Assembly: GCA_018105865.1 (NCBI GenBank)
Contig: CM030865.1
Span: forward strand, 4,536,193 to 4,600,192
DNA: 64,000 nucleotides
Direction: 5' to 3'
Origin: Metaphire vulgaris
Lineage: Eukaryota; Annelida; Clitellata; Crassiclitellata; Megascolecidae
Shown: positions 44,271-53,983 of the stretch, in pieces
Layout: each line of letters starts with the position of its first letter
Position numbering within the stretch: the stretch's first letter is position 1
The notes under the pieces: model-generated
What the model was told of the DNA's origin: nothing
The model's input: the letters and a program-made list of their open reading frames with translations, nothing else
Database searches by the model: none
Position numbers and translations under genes: made by a program

Positions 44271-45799
44271 CAATGTACATCTATAGCACCAGTTATAATA
44301 CAATAGTAATTGTTAATACTTTGGTGGTACTCTGAATCCATCTGCAAAAGATCAGTTCAATTCTAGAGAAATCGGAAAACAGCCAGGCATATCATGGAGG
44401 AAAATCTGACTTGAAGATATGTGATTGGAAAGAACTCATTTTGCTGGAAGATCTGACAGACAGAGGAAGAAATAATTAAGAGAAGGAACGAGGTGTCGTT
44501 TCATTAATTCTTTTTACAAGTCACTAGCCATGCCCGGACAGAGTCGATTTAATTGAATCTAAACTCTTCTGGTTAAATTGCAGCTAGTTTTGTTCAGGAT
44601 TGAGATGTTATTAGATTTTAAATTAGTCATATAAATGGCAGCACCTTATTGCTTAACCCTCTGGACCCCATAAAACCAGTATTCCAGTTTCATAACTTAT
44701 TGGTTACGCAAATTGACGGGTCAAATGGTTAAAGTAGCGTTAATAGTTTTGTGAAAGCATAGGAAAGTCATCGTGTTTGACGCGACCATGATGGCACAAA
44801 ATTATTTTCCGCAGAATTCTCCAAAATGCCCCAATTGTTTTCATTGGCAGCACTGTCTTGCTGGTTATGAATGCTTGAGACCTTCAAGTATTACTGCGGC
44901 CTCTAGCCTCGACCTAAAGCATGCCGCCCATGGGATCAAGTCACAACTGATAACGGTCAGTAACTTATTAACCTAGTATTAATTATTAATTAAATAATTA
45001 ATAATCAGTCAATAAGCTTCTATAGTGCCGCTGTCGTAATGCCTGGGGCATCAATCAGCCAATGGTTGGTGCCAAATCTAATGCAAATTAGAACCTGTTC
45101 AAGCCAGAGAATTAGGATAAGTGTGAATAAGGGGGGTGGAAGATGGCAGAGGGGTCAGTGTTTATTCTAGCCACCTTGACATTGGGGGGTATTTTGAAAT
45201 CTTTGGGGGGACAAGGTCTGAGTCTCCACACTTTTGGGGGGGGGAATTTCCATTTCCTCTGCCAACATATAAAAAATTTGGGGGAATTTTAAAACTTTGG
45301 GGGAGAAATTCCCCCCAGAGAAGGCCTAGAATAAACACTGCAGAGGGGTTATGCACTGGAGCGGTAGTCTGACGGAGCAGGTTCAAGCCCCGTTAGCGCC
45401 CCTAGTGGCTTTTCCAAAGGCAGTAAAGCCTCCTAAGCCACTTTAAATCACTCTAAGTAAGTAACTAATTTGGATTTTAAATTTTTTTCTTAGACTGAAG
45501 ATGAAGCAAGAAAAATTGCAGAATCGGTCAGCACAACATCGCGGCTTAATGCACCTCGACCCTTGATCGCTCCTAGCATAACTGTTCCTCGTTTCAACGC
45601 AGAAGTAAACGGCAACTCAACCTTATCATCGTCTCAGCCAAACCTGAGCACGTCAAGGTCGAGCCGCGACTCGAAAAGCATAACGGAAGAACTTCTAAGC
45701 ACGTCACACAGTCTGCGCTATCAACTTCAGAGCCTCGACAAGGAACGGCAAATTTTGCGACAGAATGAACCCAATACAACTGCCTTTCCGCTTTATTAG
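36365..45799 (+). CDS. MIIP: MIIP-like (migration and invasion inhibitory protein), gene span
   Basis: Exons 36365-38005, 38637-38881, 41929-42061, 43784-43892, 44851-44955, 45494-45799. The start is ATG at 36366, just after acceptor TTTGCAG, so a 5' non-coding exon lies upstream. The N-terminal half is a low-complexity Ser/Asp/Lys-rich region. The conserved C-terminal half has KPLLGYDWIAGLLDNE, GYNVNKRLFTEPVN, FCPVCLSC, FVRVSIPRSTL, HRRNSFDPIDS, HCLAGYECLRPS and SSLDLKHA, in the same order as vertebrate MIIP. Vertebrate MIIP binds IGFBP2 and HDAC6 and restrains cell migration. Two frame breaks are present: a 5-bp repeat at 36930-36939 and one base at the 38881/41929 junction. Confidence 0.72.
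38025..38098. mobile_element. TTAA-type MITE copy, diverged
   Basis: Ends CCCCTTAACC and GGTAAAGGGG; the left flank is TCAA, the right TTAA. It lies about 20 bases past the MIIP-like exon 1 donor. Confidence 0.5.
38637..38881 (+). CDS. MIIP: MIIP-like exon 2
   Basis: Acceptor TCTTGTAG, phase 0. It encodes LGKKSDLESSVSKAYLDN, then GKPLLGYDWIAGLLDNEVG and EFRRQNREEC, the most conserved block of the family. The end at the strong GTGAGT donor gives phase 2, one base too many for the next exon; the excess is in a four-T run. Confidence 0.8.
39877..40782 (-). mobile_element. 5'-truncated LINE, C-terminal reverse transcriptase part
   Basis: Minus-strand frames 40457-40782 and 39983-40396 hold NWLRSNRLQLNAAKTEVLW, TTSVRNLGIYLD and LTRLDYGNATLAGTPSYLL, typical of the end of a LINE ORF2. 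The 3' UTR runs into an (AAT)n array at 39833-39876. A 338-bp hAT MITE is inserted at its 5' side (40783). Confidence 0.75.
40783..41120. mobile_element. hAT-type MITE inside LINE, 8-bp TSD
   Basis: Left CCGTGGTGTATCTA (degraded CAGTGGTG), right GGCTACGTCACTG; TSD TGGATTGC at 40775-40782 and 41121-41128 (perfect). Confidence 0.82.
41500..41745. repeat. About 25-bp minisatellite in MIIP intron
   Basis: Around nine units of the form TATCTATGAAATGTTCTTTG with variable spacing, ending 180 bases before MIIP-like exon 3. Confidence 0.8.
41929..42061 (+). CDS. MIIP: MIIP-like exon 3
   Basis: Acceptor TTGAACAG. It encodes HGYNVNKRLFTEPVN, a CPVCLSC zinc-ribbon-like pair and SPGFVR. The donor at 42062 (GTACGC) gives phase 2, matching exon 4; the earlier GT at 42030 does not. 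Just downstream lies a LINE tail. Confidence 0.72.
42130..42235 (+). repeat. LINE 3' tail with ACTT end
   Basis: Shared sequence (CCTAAGAATAAGCAGCTACT, GCTATATAAATGCACGAGA) ending in ACTT repeats. Related tails at about 7040-7110, 20745-20825, 33995-34090, 35855-35940 and 61297-61395. Confidence 0.6.
42311..42640 (-). mobile_element. LINE ORF2 C-terminal fragment
   Basis: Minus-strand frames include GKRKIDRPRTTWMKNIADWT and YFGHIVQQDETLG-like pieces, overlapping in different frames. Inside a MIIP intron. Confidence 0.4.
43165..43250. repeat. (TC)n(TA)n microsatellite
   Basis: CT run followed by TATATC units. Confidence 0.85.
43255..43530 (+). mobile_element. LINE ORF2 C-terminal fragment
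   Basis: It reads RRKMSYMGHIMRGMAEDLPL, then a frameshifted RGRPRKSWMDN-type stretch. It follows a (TC)n(TA)n tract at 43165-43250. Confidence 0.5.
43784..43892 (+). CDS. MIIP: MIIP-like exon 4
   Basis: Acceptor GATTTTTAG, phase 2 in. It encodes VSIPRSTLESPYKIKPHRR, NSFDPIDSC. Donor GTATGT at 43893 gives phase 0 and fits exon 5; the GTGATG at 43882 would not. Confidence 0.75.
44225..44268. repeat. (AAT)n microsatellite
   Basis: Pure AAT array in a MIIP intron; similar pure array at 39833-39876. Confidence 0.88.
44851..44955 (+). CDS. MIIP: MIIP-like exon 5
   Basis: The acceptor TTGGCAG follows a T-rich tract; donor GTCAGT; phase 0 to 0. It encodes HCLAGYECLRPSSITAASS, then LDLKHAAHGIKSQL. 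Confidence 0.75.
45141..45470 (+). mobile_element. tRNA-derived SINE split by a MITE
   Basis: A box half GATGGCAGAGGGGT before the insert, then GGTTATGCACTGGAGCGGTA, B box GCAGGTTCAAGCCCCG and body AGGCAGTAAAGCCTCC after it. The insert is 45156-45340. Confidence 0.7.
45156..45340. mobile_element. MITE with 9-bp direct flanks, inside a SINE
   Basis: Ends CAGTGTTTATTCTAGCC and GGCCTAGAATAAACACTG; CAGAGGGGT at 45147-45155 and 45341-45349 (perfect). Confidence 0.8.
45494..45799 (+). CDS. MIIP: MIIP-like last exon
   Basis: Acceptor TTTCTTAG, phase 0, 101 codons and TAG. Ser/Thr-rich tail with a short helical stretch (HSLRYQLQSLDKERQILRQ). A possible AATAAA is at 46300-46305. Confidence 0.75.
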   Translation, partial: TEDEARKIAESVSTTSRLNAPRPLIAPSITVPRFNAEVNGNSTLSSSQPNLSTSRSSRDSKSITEELLSTSHSLRYQLQSLDKERQILRQNEPNTTAFPLY

Positions 45800-48258
45800 A
45801 CTTAACCAGGACATATGCAAAACTGCTTTTATTGCTTCCAAATCTTATTTTAAAAATTAACATAATATTTGAACTTGTTAATGATGTATGTTAGAACTTT
45901 TTCAGACAAAATATATTTAATAATGTATGGACATGCCATATGGGTGCTTTTAAAATGGCATAATATTCTTTGAAAATTCATCTTGATAAAGACTTTTTAA
46001 ATTTTATTTATTCAAGACAGTTCATGTGATAAAAAAAATGAGAGTGTGTGTGTGTGCTTGTAATTGTCATGGTTTTACATTATTAAATAGTTGTGTAAAA
46101 TTGACAGTATATTTAAGAAACCTGTAAATATACATATTTCAATATTAAGCAAATCCTTTACCATAAATTATATTTGCAGGGATATTTATCAAACTACAAT
46201 CATGTATGAATGATCATATTGGAAAATTTGATGCTGAAAAATTAAGCTTTTGAAAGGTTTGGCAAAACTGTTTTCACAAAGCATTATGACTTGCAACAAA
46301 ATAAAAGAGAAAACATTAATTATATCAATGGTGAAATGACTTCCTTAAAATTTACTAAATTTGCATTGGGCCTTATGGCTTTTCTGCAAATATGACATAA
46401 GACGAAATATCATTCATTATATATTGTGGTAATCTCTATTGACCTCTTTCCTTTTAGAAGCCAATGACCAGTAATCAGTAATTATGGGAAGAGGCAAGCT
46501 GGGTGGCTTAATGGGATAAACAAAATTGAAGTCTCACAGTGATGTCTAATTGTCTACAGCTGTGTTGGCATAGATGTTGGAATTGACCAGTCATGACGAT
46601 TTGTTGGCAGTGCTTAGTTCGGACATCTAATCTTAAACTTCTATAGCGCCGTTAATAAATGTACAGAAGCGTCAGCCGATGGCAGACCAAATCAAAATCA
46701 GTCAAGTTCCCAGTCAAACCAAGGATATTCGCCCGGACAATCAGCTTCCCAAAAATATGGGTTTTTAATCTTGTTCTAAAAATTGGTGCGTACATCATGT
46801 GGCTCATGTCGAGGCAATGAGCTTCAGAGTTTGTGGGAAGCCACTGAAAAAGCTCGAGCACCAAGAACAGTCCGAGTGTGAGAGAGTGAAAGAACTAATG
46901 CAGACGAGGATCTAGTCAAGTGTTTGCTTGCACAGAGCATGCATCATTAGGGTGACAATTGTTAATATTGACCAACAATATCTTTAATGTTTATTTACAT
47001 AATATTTATTCTTTGCTACAAACAATAAACAATAGTTATTGAGATATAAGCAACTGGAACACAGAAGAAAAGAAAAACAATTATACAAATTACAACAAAA
47101 CCCAGTTTGTTAAAGAAAACTATAACACATATTCAAAAGCCAAATATCACAGTGCTCAGCATATAACGACTTATACAAATGTAATACTAGTAGATAAACC
47201 ATTAAAACACATTATTACAGCTTTCCAAAACCAAAAACCTTCCTTTTTAGGCACAGCTAACACAAAAGAAAACCCGAATAGTGCGAATACTTCAAATCAC
47301 CAGCCTTATCTTTGAGGATTGTGGTGATCAGAGATGGGCACAATTAGACAAAAATCTAATCAATTAGAATTAGAATTAGTTGCTTCTAGCACCTAATTGA
47401 TTAGCATTAGAATTAGTTCTACACTTTGTCCAATTGATTAGAATTAGCATTAGCTGCTGTCTAATCAATTAGAATTACAATTAGATTGTCGATGTTCGCG
47501 ATACAGTTGACACACCATCACAGTTTTAAAATACTAATTTAATATCTGAGTAATTGCATTGTGGTTGAAACAATTGTCAACAACAATCACACAAAACACT
47601 TAATCTATAAGCTGTTAGTTTTTTCCTATATCTCAGCGTTATACTATGAGCATGCAACATTATTGTTTGTCCAATATAATTTTATTTTTTAGCTTCATCT
47701 AATCGATTTATTTTTTACCCACAACATCCTGTTTTTATTTATTTATTTTTCACAACATCCTGTTGGAAATACAAATAAAAGGAAAAGAAAAAACTTAACT
47801 AAACTTAGCATGAAAACCATATATTTGGTCTCAGCTTAGTTAACCCCTTTACTGGGGACCCCGGATATATCTGTCCATTTTACATCGAGTTACAGTTAAA
47901 TGCACAGTTAAGGAGTTAATATAGAAAATAATAAGTATAATAGTAGACTGATATAAATAAAGTATAAAATACAAGTATGACATGCAAATATATTATCGTT
48001 GAGAAAAAAATATAAAAAATTACCTGGTCATTGATTCATAAACATTACTCTATGATGGTTCTAAGTGAGAAAATCTTGGGCCGAAAAATCGGTTAGATTT
48101 AAGGCATGATTTGTAAGGCACAGTGAAAAGTGAAACTTGGGAGATTCAAACCATTCAGAGTTGCCAAGTTTGGTATATCACAGTTTCCATACAGAAACAA
48201 GTTGGAAGACCTGTAATAAAAATACGAAACTCGGGATCACATGTTGATCCGCTCTTGC
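45800..48258. other. Spacer between MIIP and PGAP4 copy A (tail to tail)
   Basis: A+T-rich. It contains the probable MIIP poly(A) signal, a LINE-type 3' UTR piece (46630-46890), the start of the duplicated unit and a TTAA-type MITE. No gene seen. Confidence 0.5.
47844..47915. mobile_element. TTAA-flanked MITE copy, reverse orientation
   Basis: TTAA at 47840-47843 and 47916-47919; the core reads GGATATATCTGTCCATTTTA. It lies in a stretch present in PGAP4 unit A and absent from unit B. Confidence 0.55.
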
Positions 48259-49542
48259 TCAAACAATAAATGGATCGACAATTTTGTCACGAAGCGACGA
48301 GTAAAGTCCAACGTGAGTGAAAGTGTTTGGCTGGACAAGATAAGCCCTTAATTTCCTTTTGGAGACCAGATTATCAAGCCCAGAATCCTTTGCAAATTTA
48401 TTTCTGCATGTGATTTTGTCCAGATAAGAGATAACCTCAACAGCACCCTTATATGGAAACAGAAGTGCCTCGGTACAACAACTAGGAGCAGGTGTGAATG
48501 TGTGAAGATAAGGAGAAAGCACAGACCGCAAGTTTGTAAAATTCGGACGTCCTATTATTGCAACAACGAGAAAACTGTAAATAAAAAGGCTGCCAGTAAT
48601 TGCAGACATATTCGATTTTTTGTCCTTCACAACAAACACAAAGAAACCAGTTAGGACAGTGCCAAGCAAAACCGTAAGAGCAATAAGTTCTGGTATTCTT
48701 TCTATTTCCAAATTCCAAAAACTGAGCAGGTTCTCGGGATGGTAAAATTTTACAAAAGCTATGTTCTCAAACTGCGGCACAAGCTCCCCGCGTACAGAAC
48801 GCCGATTCAAATGCATGTTCAGTGTATAATCGAGAACATGGAAAAAGTCTGCTGTGGGAAGAGCATCATCCTCCACCAATAAAACGTAATCCGGATTGTT
48901 TTCTAAAGATTGGTTCAAGCAGAAAACATAATCCTGTTTTTCCTTTTCCAATATATGCACCATGGAAAAATGTACCTTGTTAAAGCGTTGGAAAACAGGT
49001 ACGAAATGCGATATATTTCTTGCTTCACCGTACGTTCCAGGATCATGATCAACATTACAGATACCAAATGTAACCTGATGTAGAAATCCTTCAGCTTTGA
49101 TGCCTTGAAGCAGGGACAAGAATTTCCACACAACCTGAGTGAGGTACATTGGCTCATAAGAGTCAATTTTATGCCGGTTTCTTGAGACAGTGATAATCAT
49201 AATTGCGATTCGAAGCGAACCAGCTCTCTGATCGCTGTTAAAACTTTGCAAAATGGGATTTAATTTTGTCTGATCGAGCATTTCAAAATAGTGCTGTGCC
49301 TCATTGATGCGTTCCGAGTTTTTCTTGCGCAAAAACTGCTGCATTCCAATTTCGTTATGTTTCACGAAATAAAGCGAGTTCTTCATATTGAAACACATAA
49401 TTGGCATGATAACAAAAAATGTAATAAAATATAAGAAAAGATGAATCCTGTTGATCAAATTCTTCATTTTGGCAATACGTGTCAAACACCTACACAAGAA
49501 ATTGCAGCATCTGCACTGCTTGAAAATCTGCGCTATTCGCAT
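48259..49542 (-). CDS. PGAP4: PGAP4-type GPI-GalNAc transferase, copy A
   Basis: Single coding exon of 427 codons. The start is taken at ATG 49542 (MRIAQIFKQC), because both copies then give equal lengths and upstream in-frame codons lack an ATG. PGAP4 (TMEM246) is a Golgi enzyme that adds GalNAc to the first mannose of GPI anchors. Visible: a membrane segment at about 31-51, the block LEKEKQDYVFC and YVLLVEDDALP with the EDD metal-binding motif at 224-226, and two adjacent membrane segments at about 284-305 and 313-331 that split the GT-A domain, as known for PGAP4. The C-terminal part has SCC, YLVQPNTFTHVGLYSSLR. An acceptor in the 5' leader (exon starts 49637) implies an upstream non-coding exon. 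About 95% identical to copy B. Confidence 0.88.
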   Translation of the reverse strand: MRIAQIFKQCRCCNFLCRCLTRIAKMKNLINRIHLFLYFITFFVIMPIMCFNMKNSLYFVKHNEIGMQQFLRKKNSERINEAQHYFEMLDQTKLNPILQSFNSDQRAGSLRIAIMIITVSRNRHKIDSYEPMYLTQVVWKFLSLLQGIKAEGFLHQVTFGICNVDHDPGTYGEARNISHFVPVFQRFNKVHFSMVHILEKEKQDYVFCLNQSLENNPDYVLLVEDDALPTADFFHVLDYTLNMHLNRRSVRGELVPQFENIAFVKFYHPENLLSFWNLEIERIPELIALTVLLGTVLTGFFVFVVKDKKSNMSAITGSLFIYSFLVVAIIGRPNFTNLRSVLSPYLHTFTPAPSCCTEALLFPYKGAVEVISYLDKITCRNKFAKDSGLDNLVSKRKLRAYLVQPNTFTHVGLYSSLRDKIVDPFIV

Positions 49543-49597
49543 TTTCACAATGCTCACTATGGAACAAAATCTGTTATAACCCACTTGTATAATTCTT

Positions 49598-49609
49598 TCA
49601 CAAACTCAT
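49598..49609 (-). promoter_or_regulatory. Four-codon upstream ORF (M-S-L-stop) in PGAP4 copy A leader
   Basis: ATG AGT TTG TGA lies in the leader just downstream of the 3' splice site and 56 bases before the main ATG. The same uORF is kept in copy B. A role in translation is inference. Confidence 0.4.
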
Positions 49610-49829
49610 GTCTGTGCCAAGTTTCTGCAATTCTTGACTGAGACAAAAAGCATCAACAAGTAAATCACATTAAAATTTTATACAGTGACTTATGACTCGA
49701 ATTTATGTTTAATGAATAAATATTGCTGACAAATGTAAGTTAAGGCCGTGCATGTAAGTAACTGTTTTAAAGGAAATATATTCCTGGACCAAGAAGTGTG
49801 ACGAGAACAACTTTGGACATATCCATCGT

Positions 49830-50024
49830 CATCATCATCATCAACAAACACCCTTATCATCACTACTACTACCACCACCACCATCATAATCATAACCACC
49901 ATCATCATCCACACACCATCATTATCGTAACCAACACCACCGTTATCGCCATTGCCATCTTCGTCGTAATCATCATCAACAATAACAATAATAACAATAA
50001 TAACTACTACTACTGCTACTACTG

Positions 50025-50055
<31 letters not shown>
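49830..50055. repeat. (CAT)/(CAC)/(CTA) trinucleotide tract
   Basis: Long mixed trinucleotide DNA; the counterpart in unit B is 55720-55880. Confidence 0.85.
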
Positions 50056-50881
50056 CAGTGATGGGCACTAGTTAACTAAAATAGTTATAACTATTAGTTT
50101 AACTGGAAAAACTTTAGTTGATGTCGTTTAACTATGTTTTTCTTAACTAGTTAAACAATAAACTACTTTTAAAATAGTTACAACTAAAAGTTTAACTACG
50201 TTTTTGCAAAATGTTTATTTGAATAAAATATTATTTATTTGAATAAACTGACAATGAATTACACTAGTGATGCTGAATTTAATCCCTTCTGATAGTTTAT
50301 CACATTGTTCTCAGAAAACTCTAAATATCAAAGTTCTACTAGTGATGACTGGTGATGCATCCCTCCAAGCCCACCATAAATGCATTTGGTTACATTGATG
50401 AATTTCTGAAAAAATGTGACATTTATTTCTTGCCTAGTACTTTGATCTAACAGTAATTGCAGCAATGACTAACTACAGGTCATTTTGCTACTCATGACTT
50501 TGTACAACCAGACTAAAATGGGGTTTACATTGATCAATTTCTTATATTTTATAAATTAAATCTACAGATTTCTTCTAAACCGTTTGCATATAATTTCTTT
50601 GACGATTGGCGGATCTTTCCTAAAATTCATTGCAAATTCACCGAGAGTTCTTGCAACCGTCACTGTAAACAGAATACGGCCTCTCTTTTTGCTAAATTGA
50701 AAAGTCGAATAATAAAAATTTACAAAAAGTTGCAAAATAGTTGGAAAACAAAACTACCTTAAAAAATTTAGTTAAACTTTTTATAAAATTTTAAAATAGT
50801 TAAAATAATAGTTTAAATACAAAATTTAGGGAAAAATAAAGTTTAGTTTAACTACTTTTTCCCAACTAGTGCCCATGCCTG
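50056..50881. mobile_element. hAT-type element, 826 bp, 8-bp TSD
   Basis: Ends CAGTGATGGGCACTAGTT and AACTAGTGCCCATGCCTG; TSD ACTACTAC at 50048-50055 and 50882-50889 (in simple repeat). Rich in AGTTAAACTA-type units. Absent from the equivalent place in unit B. A related end, CAGAGATGGGCACAATTAG, is at 47331. Confidence 0.75.
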
Positions 50882-51342
50882 ACTACTACTACTACTATTA
50901 GCAGACTACTACTACTCAGACCGTGATTAAGTAGAGCATATGAGTAGTAGTAGTCTAGGGCTATTAGTAGAGTGTCAAGTAGTAGTAGTAGTAGTAGTAG
51001 TCCAGCCCAGCATAAGTCTTTATGATGTCGTAATGAGTGGACATACGGTAATTGTAAGCTAAACAGGAAATAAAGTTCATGAGAATTTTTCAATGTTTAT
51101 TTGAATAAAATATGATTTATTTGAATAAACTCACTGTACCGATTCAATTTAATCCGGAAAGAAAAAATGTCCGCATTTTTCTCAGAAAAACTCTAAATAT
51201 CAAAATCTAGCGATTTTAGGCTGAAAGCAAGTTGAAAGTTGAAACAGTAAACGGAATACGGATTCAAATGCTGATGGTTAGTGGTTACATCAGTGGTTTT
51301 CACCATTGACATCTATTAATATTAATAGATGTCAATGGTTTT

Positions 51343-52225
51343 TCACACATGCTTACTTAGCCTCCTAAACATGTAGGTAATAGGTATTATCCCTGATGAC
51401 GACATTACGTCATTTCGGTGAAGCCGACTATCTGGGAAATTACTCAGTCCTGTATGGTGCCGAAGACTTGCCAAGGCTATATTACTTATGTCCTCAGTAT
51501 TAGGCCTATCTTTGGCTTTCTTTATTGTAGCAGAAACTATGTTTGCATCTTCTTTACAGCACTCATCAAATTCTTCTTCAGCTTTCAATTCCAGCTCCAC
51601 TTCAAGCATGTACAATGTATTGCCGCATCACTTCTTCATCTTTGAGTACTGCTTTCTTCTCACTTGCGTTTTTCTTTCTCCTCAGCTTCTACTATCTTCT
51701 CTGGTCTTCTTTTCTGCCTGTCCTGTCTTTTACATTCTTGAAAATCCACAGATCCCATCTGACACTGCCAAATTTCTCTCTCTGAATATTGATGAATGCT
51801 TGTCCAAGGACTGGAATTTTGTTCTTTGTTCTGCAGTCACAGGCTATGTGTACACCACTTACACAAGCAGAATTGCATTGTGTTTGAGCACAGCTTCTGA
51901 TGATACACTTGCAAGTAAATATGTCTACTAACTTGTCAAGCTTCTCCATAAACCTGTCTTTATCTTTATCTTGCTGCTTTGCTCGACCCTGGGACACCTT
52001 TTTCACTTCCTCCCATAATGCCATTAACTTTGCTTTGATTATCTCACTACTGTTTATCACTGGTTCAATAAAATTTGGATATGTTCTTGACCACTGAGCA
52101 AGTACACATTTCATCATATCTGAAACCAGTTTGTCATTGGTATGAATTCTCTTATCTTCTTCACTTGTTTCTCTGAGGTACAACCCATATCTTATGAGAT
52201 CCCTGGCTGTTGGTAATTCAGACAT
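51343..52225 (-). pseudogene. Broken ORFs of a repetitive, probably transposon-linked protein family
   Basis: Two minus-strand frames, 51692-52225 (177 aa) and 51343-51615 (90 aa), read as one gene broken by stops and a frameshift. The first starts SELPTARDLIRYGLYLRETS and ends in a cysteine cluster (CKCIIRSC, CNSACVSGVHIACDC) followed by KNKIPVLGQAFINIQREK. The second has NIALASLRHHTGL. From general knowledge, similar proteins form large families in cnidarians and other marine invertebrates, of unknown function and often close to mobile elements. I do not recognise a catalytic domain. Confidence 0.45.
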
Positions 52226-53198
52226 TGGAAGTTGTCTACAGGAAGTCAGGAACCAACTAAATCATATAAATGAGTCCATATTTGCGATCGAGGTTTTAAT
52301 TTAATTTCACACTTTTTATCAATTAGTACAGATTTTTAAATATTTAAAAATAAAGGAATACAATTTAATTTAAACAGTTATATAATAAATTATTTATCAT
52401 CCTACTCAAAACAGTAATTTGCATACAATCTGCAAAGTTAAAACAAACGAACAATGTAATTTTAAACATAAGCATTGAATATTTTGCCCATTAATTGTAG
52501 ATTTCAAAGTCAGATTGACCAAGCACAACAATTTTTTTTAAAGCATATATATCCTTATTAGGTACATAAAAATGTTCAAATTTATTGCTAAGGGTTCTTA
52601 AAATTTTAACTTTTTCAAAATTGACACCCTAAGAACTATGATTTTTGACTATGAATCATCATTGACTGATGCATTATTGTAATGGTGCTAAAGAAGTCTT
52701 ATGATTGATTGAAACTATTTCAAATATTCTTATCTTAGTAAATTCAAAGAACACTCTTGACAAAATATACGGTCAAACTTGACTAAAGTCATATCTCTTG
52801 AAGTTTAGCATTGCAATCATTAATCCATATATTCAATCTGTAGAAGTCAACTTCCATCTACTGCAACTCAATTTGGATGACTGACTGAGTGAAAACATAA
52901 TGTTGCACACTTAAATTTAAGGTACTTACAATATATTAGCATTGATATAAGTAACTGGAACACAAAAAGAAAAGAAAAATAATGATACAAATTACAACAA
53001 ATCTCAGTTTGTTAAAGAAAACTTTAACACATATTCATATGCCAAATAATTAATTATCACAGTGCTCAGAAAATAACGACTTCCACAAATGATACACTAG
53101 TAGATGGACTTATTTGCTTAGGAGTTTTTGAAAGCCATTAAAACACATGATTACAGCTTTCAAAAACCACAAAACTTCCTTTTTTTAGGCACAGCTAA

Positions 53199-53621
53199 AT
53201 GGCCGTCCATATAGTACGTGTGAACCGAGGGGGATTTGAGAATTAGGCGACTTTGCGTACGTAATCGTATGGGGAAGGGGTCACGACTGAATTTGTACAC
53301 ACTCACAAATTTCAAATTTATAAATAGATACAGTGTATATTCACACAAACATTTGATGTTAACACAATAACTTTCTCATGGTCAAACAAAGGGTCCTGAG
53401 TATTGTTCCCATGGTTATTTAAATATGATATTCAAAAACTTTAATTTAATAGTAAACAAATGGATTTTGATTGTGGCCAAAAATTAATATTCACTGTGAG
53501 GAGGGGGGACTGGTTGCTAATTTGTAAGTACCCATAGGAAGGCTGGTAAAAATGTACAGCGTGCAACAGAGGGAGGGGATAAAAATATGCCTTTTTGCAT
53601 ATGTACTATATGGATGGCCAT
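53199..53621. mobile_element. Harbinger-like MITE, TAA target duplication, empty site known
   Basis: Ends ATGGCCGTCCATATAGTAC and GTACTATATGGATGGCCAT, flanked by TAA (53196-53198, 53622-53624). The PGAP4 unit A counterpart near 47255 has the empty site CAGCTAACACAAAAG. Confidence 0.75.
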
Positions 53622-53983
53622 TAACAAAAAAAGAAAACCCGAATACTTCAAATCACCGGCCTTATCTTTGAGGATTGTGGTGATACAATTCTAACTATTT
53701 ACTCACATTATTTTTCCAGTATAAATATTTACTGTACATGATCATTGATTCAGAAACATTAATCTATGAAGGTTCTAAGTGAGAAAATCTTGCAACTATG
53801 ATTGGGCCGAAAAATCGGTTGGAATTAAGGCATGATTTCTAAGCCACAGTGAAATGTGGAACTTTGGAGATTCAAACCATTCAGAGTTGCCAAGTTTGGT
53901 CTATCACAGTTTCCATACAGAAACAAGTTGGAAGACCTGTAATACAAATATAAAACTTGGATCACATGTCGATCCCATCTTGG

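Noticed and set aside
49543..49584. Longer PGAP4 N terminus starting upstream of ATG 49542
   Set aside because: The upstream start codon would be GTG. Taking the first ATG gives 427 residues in both copies.
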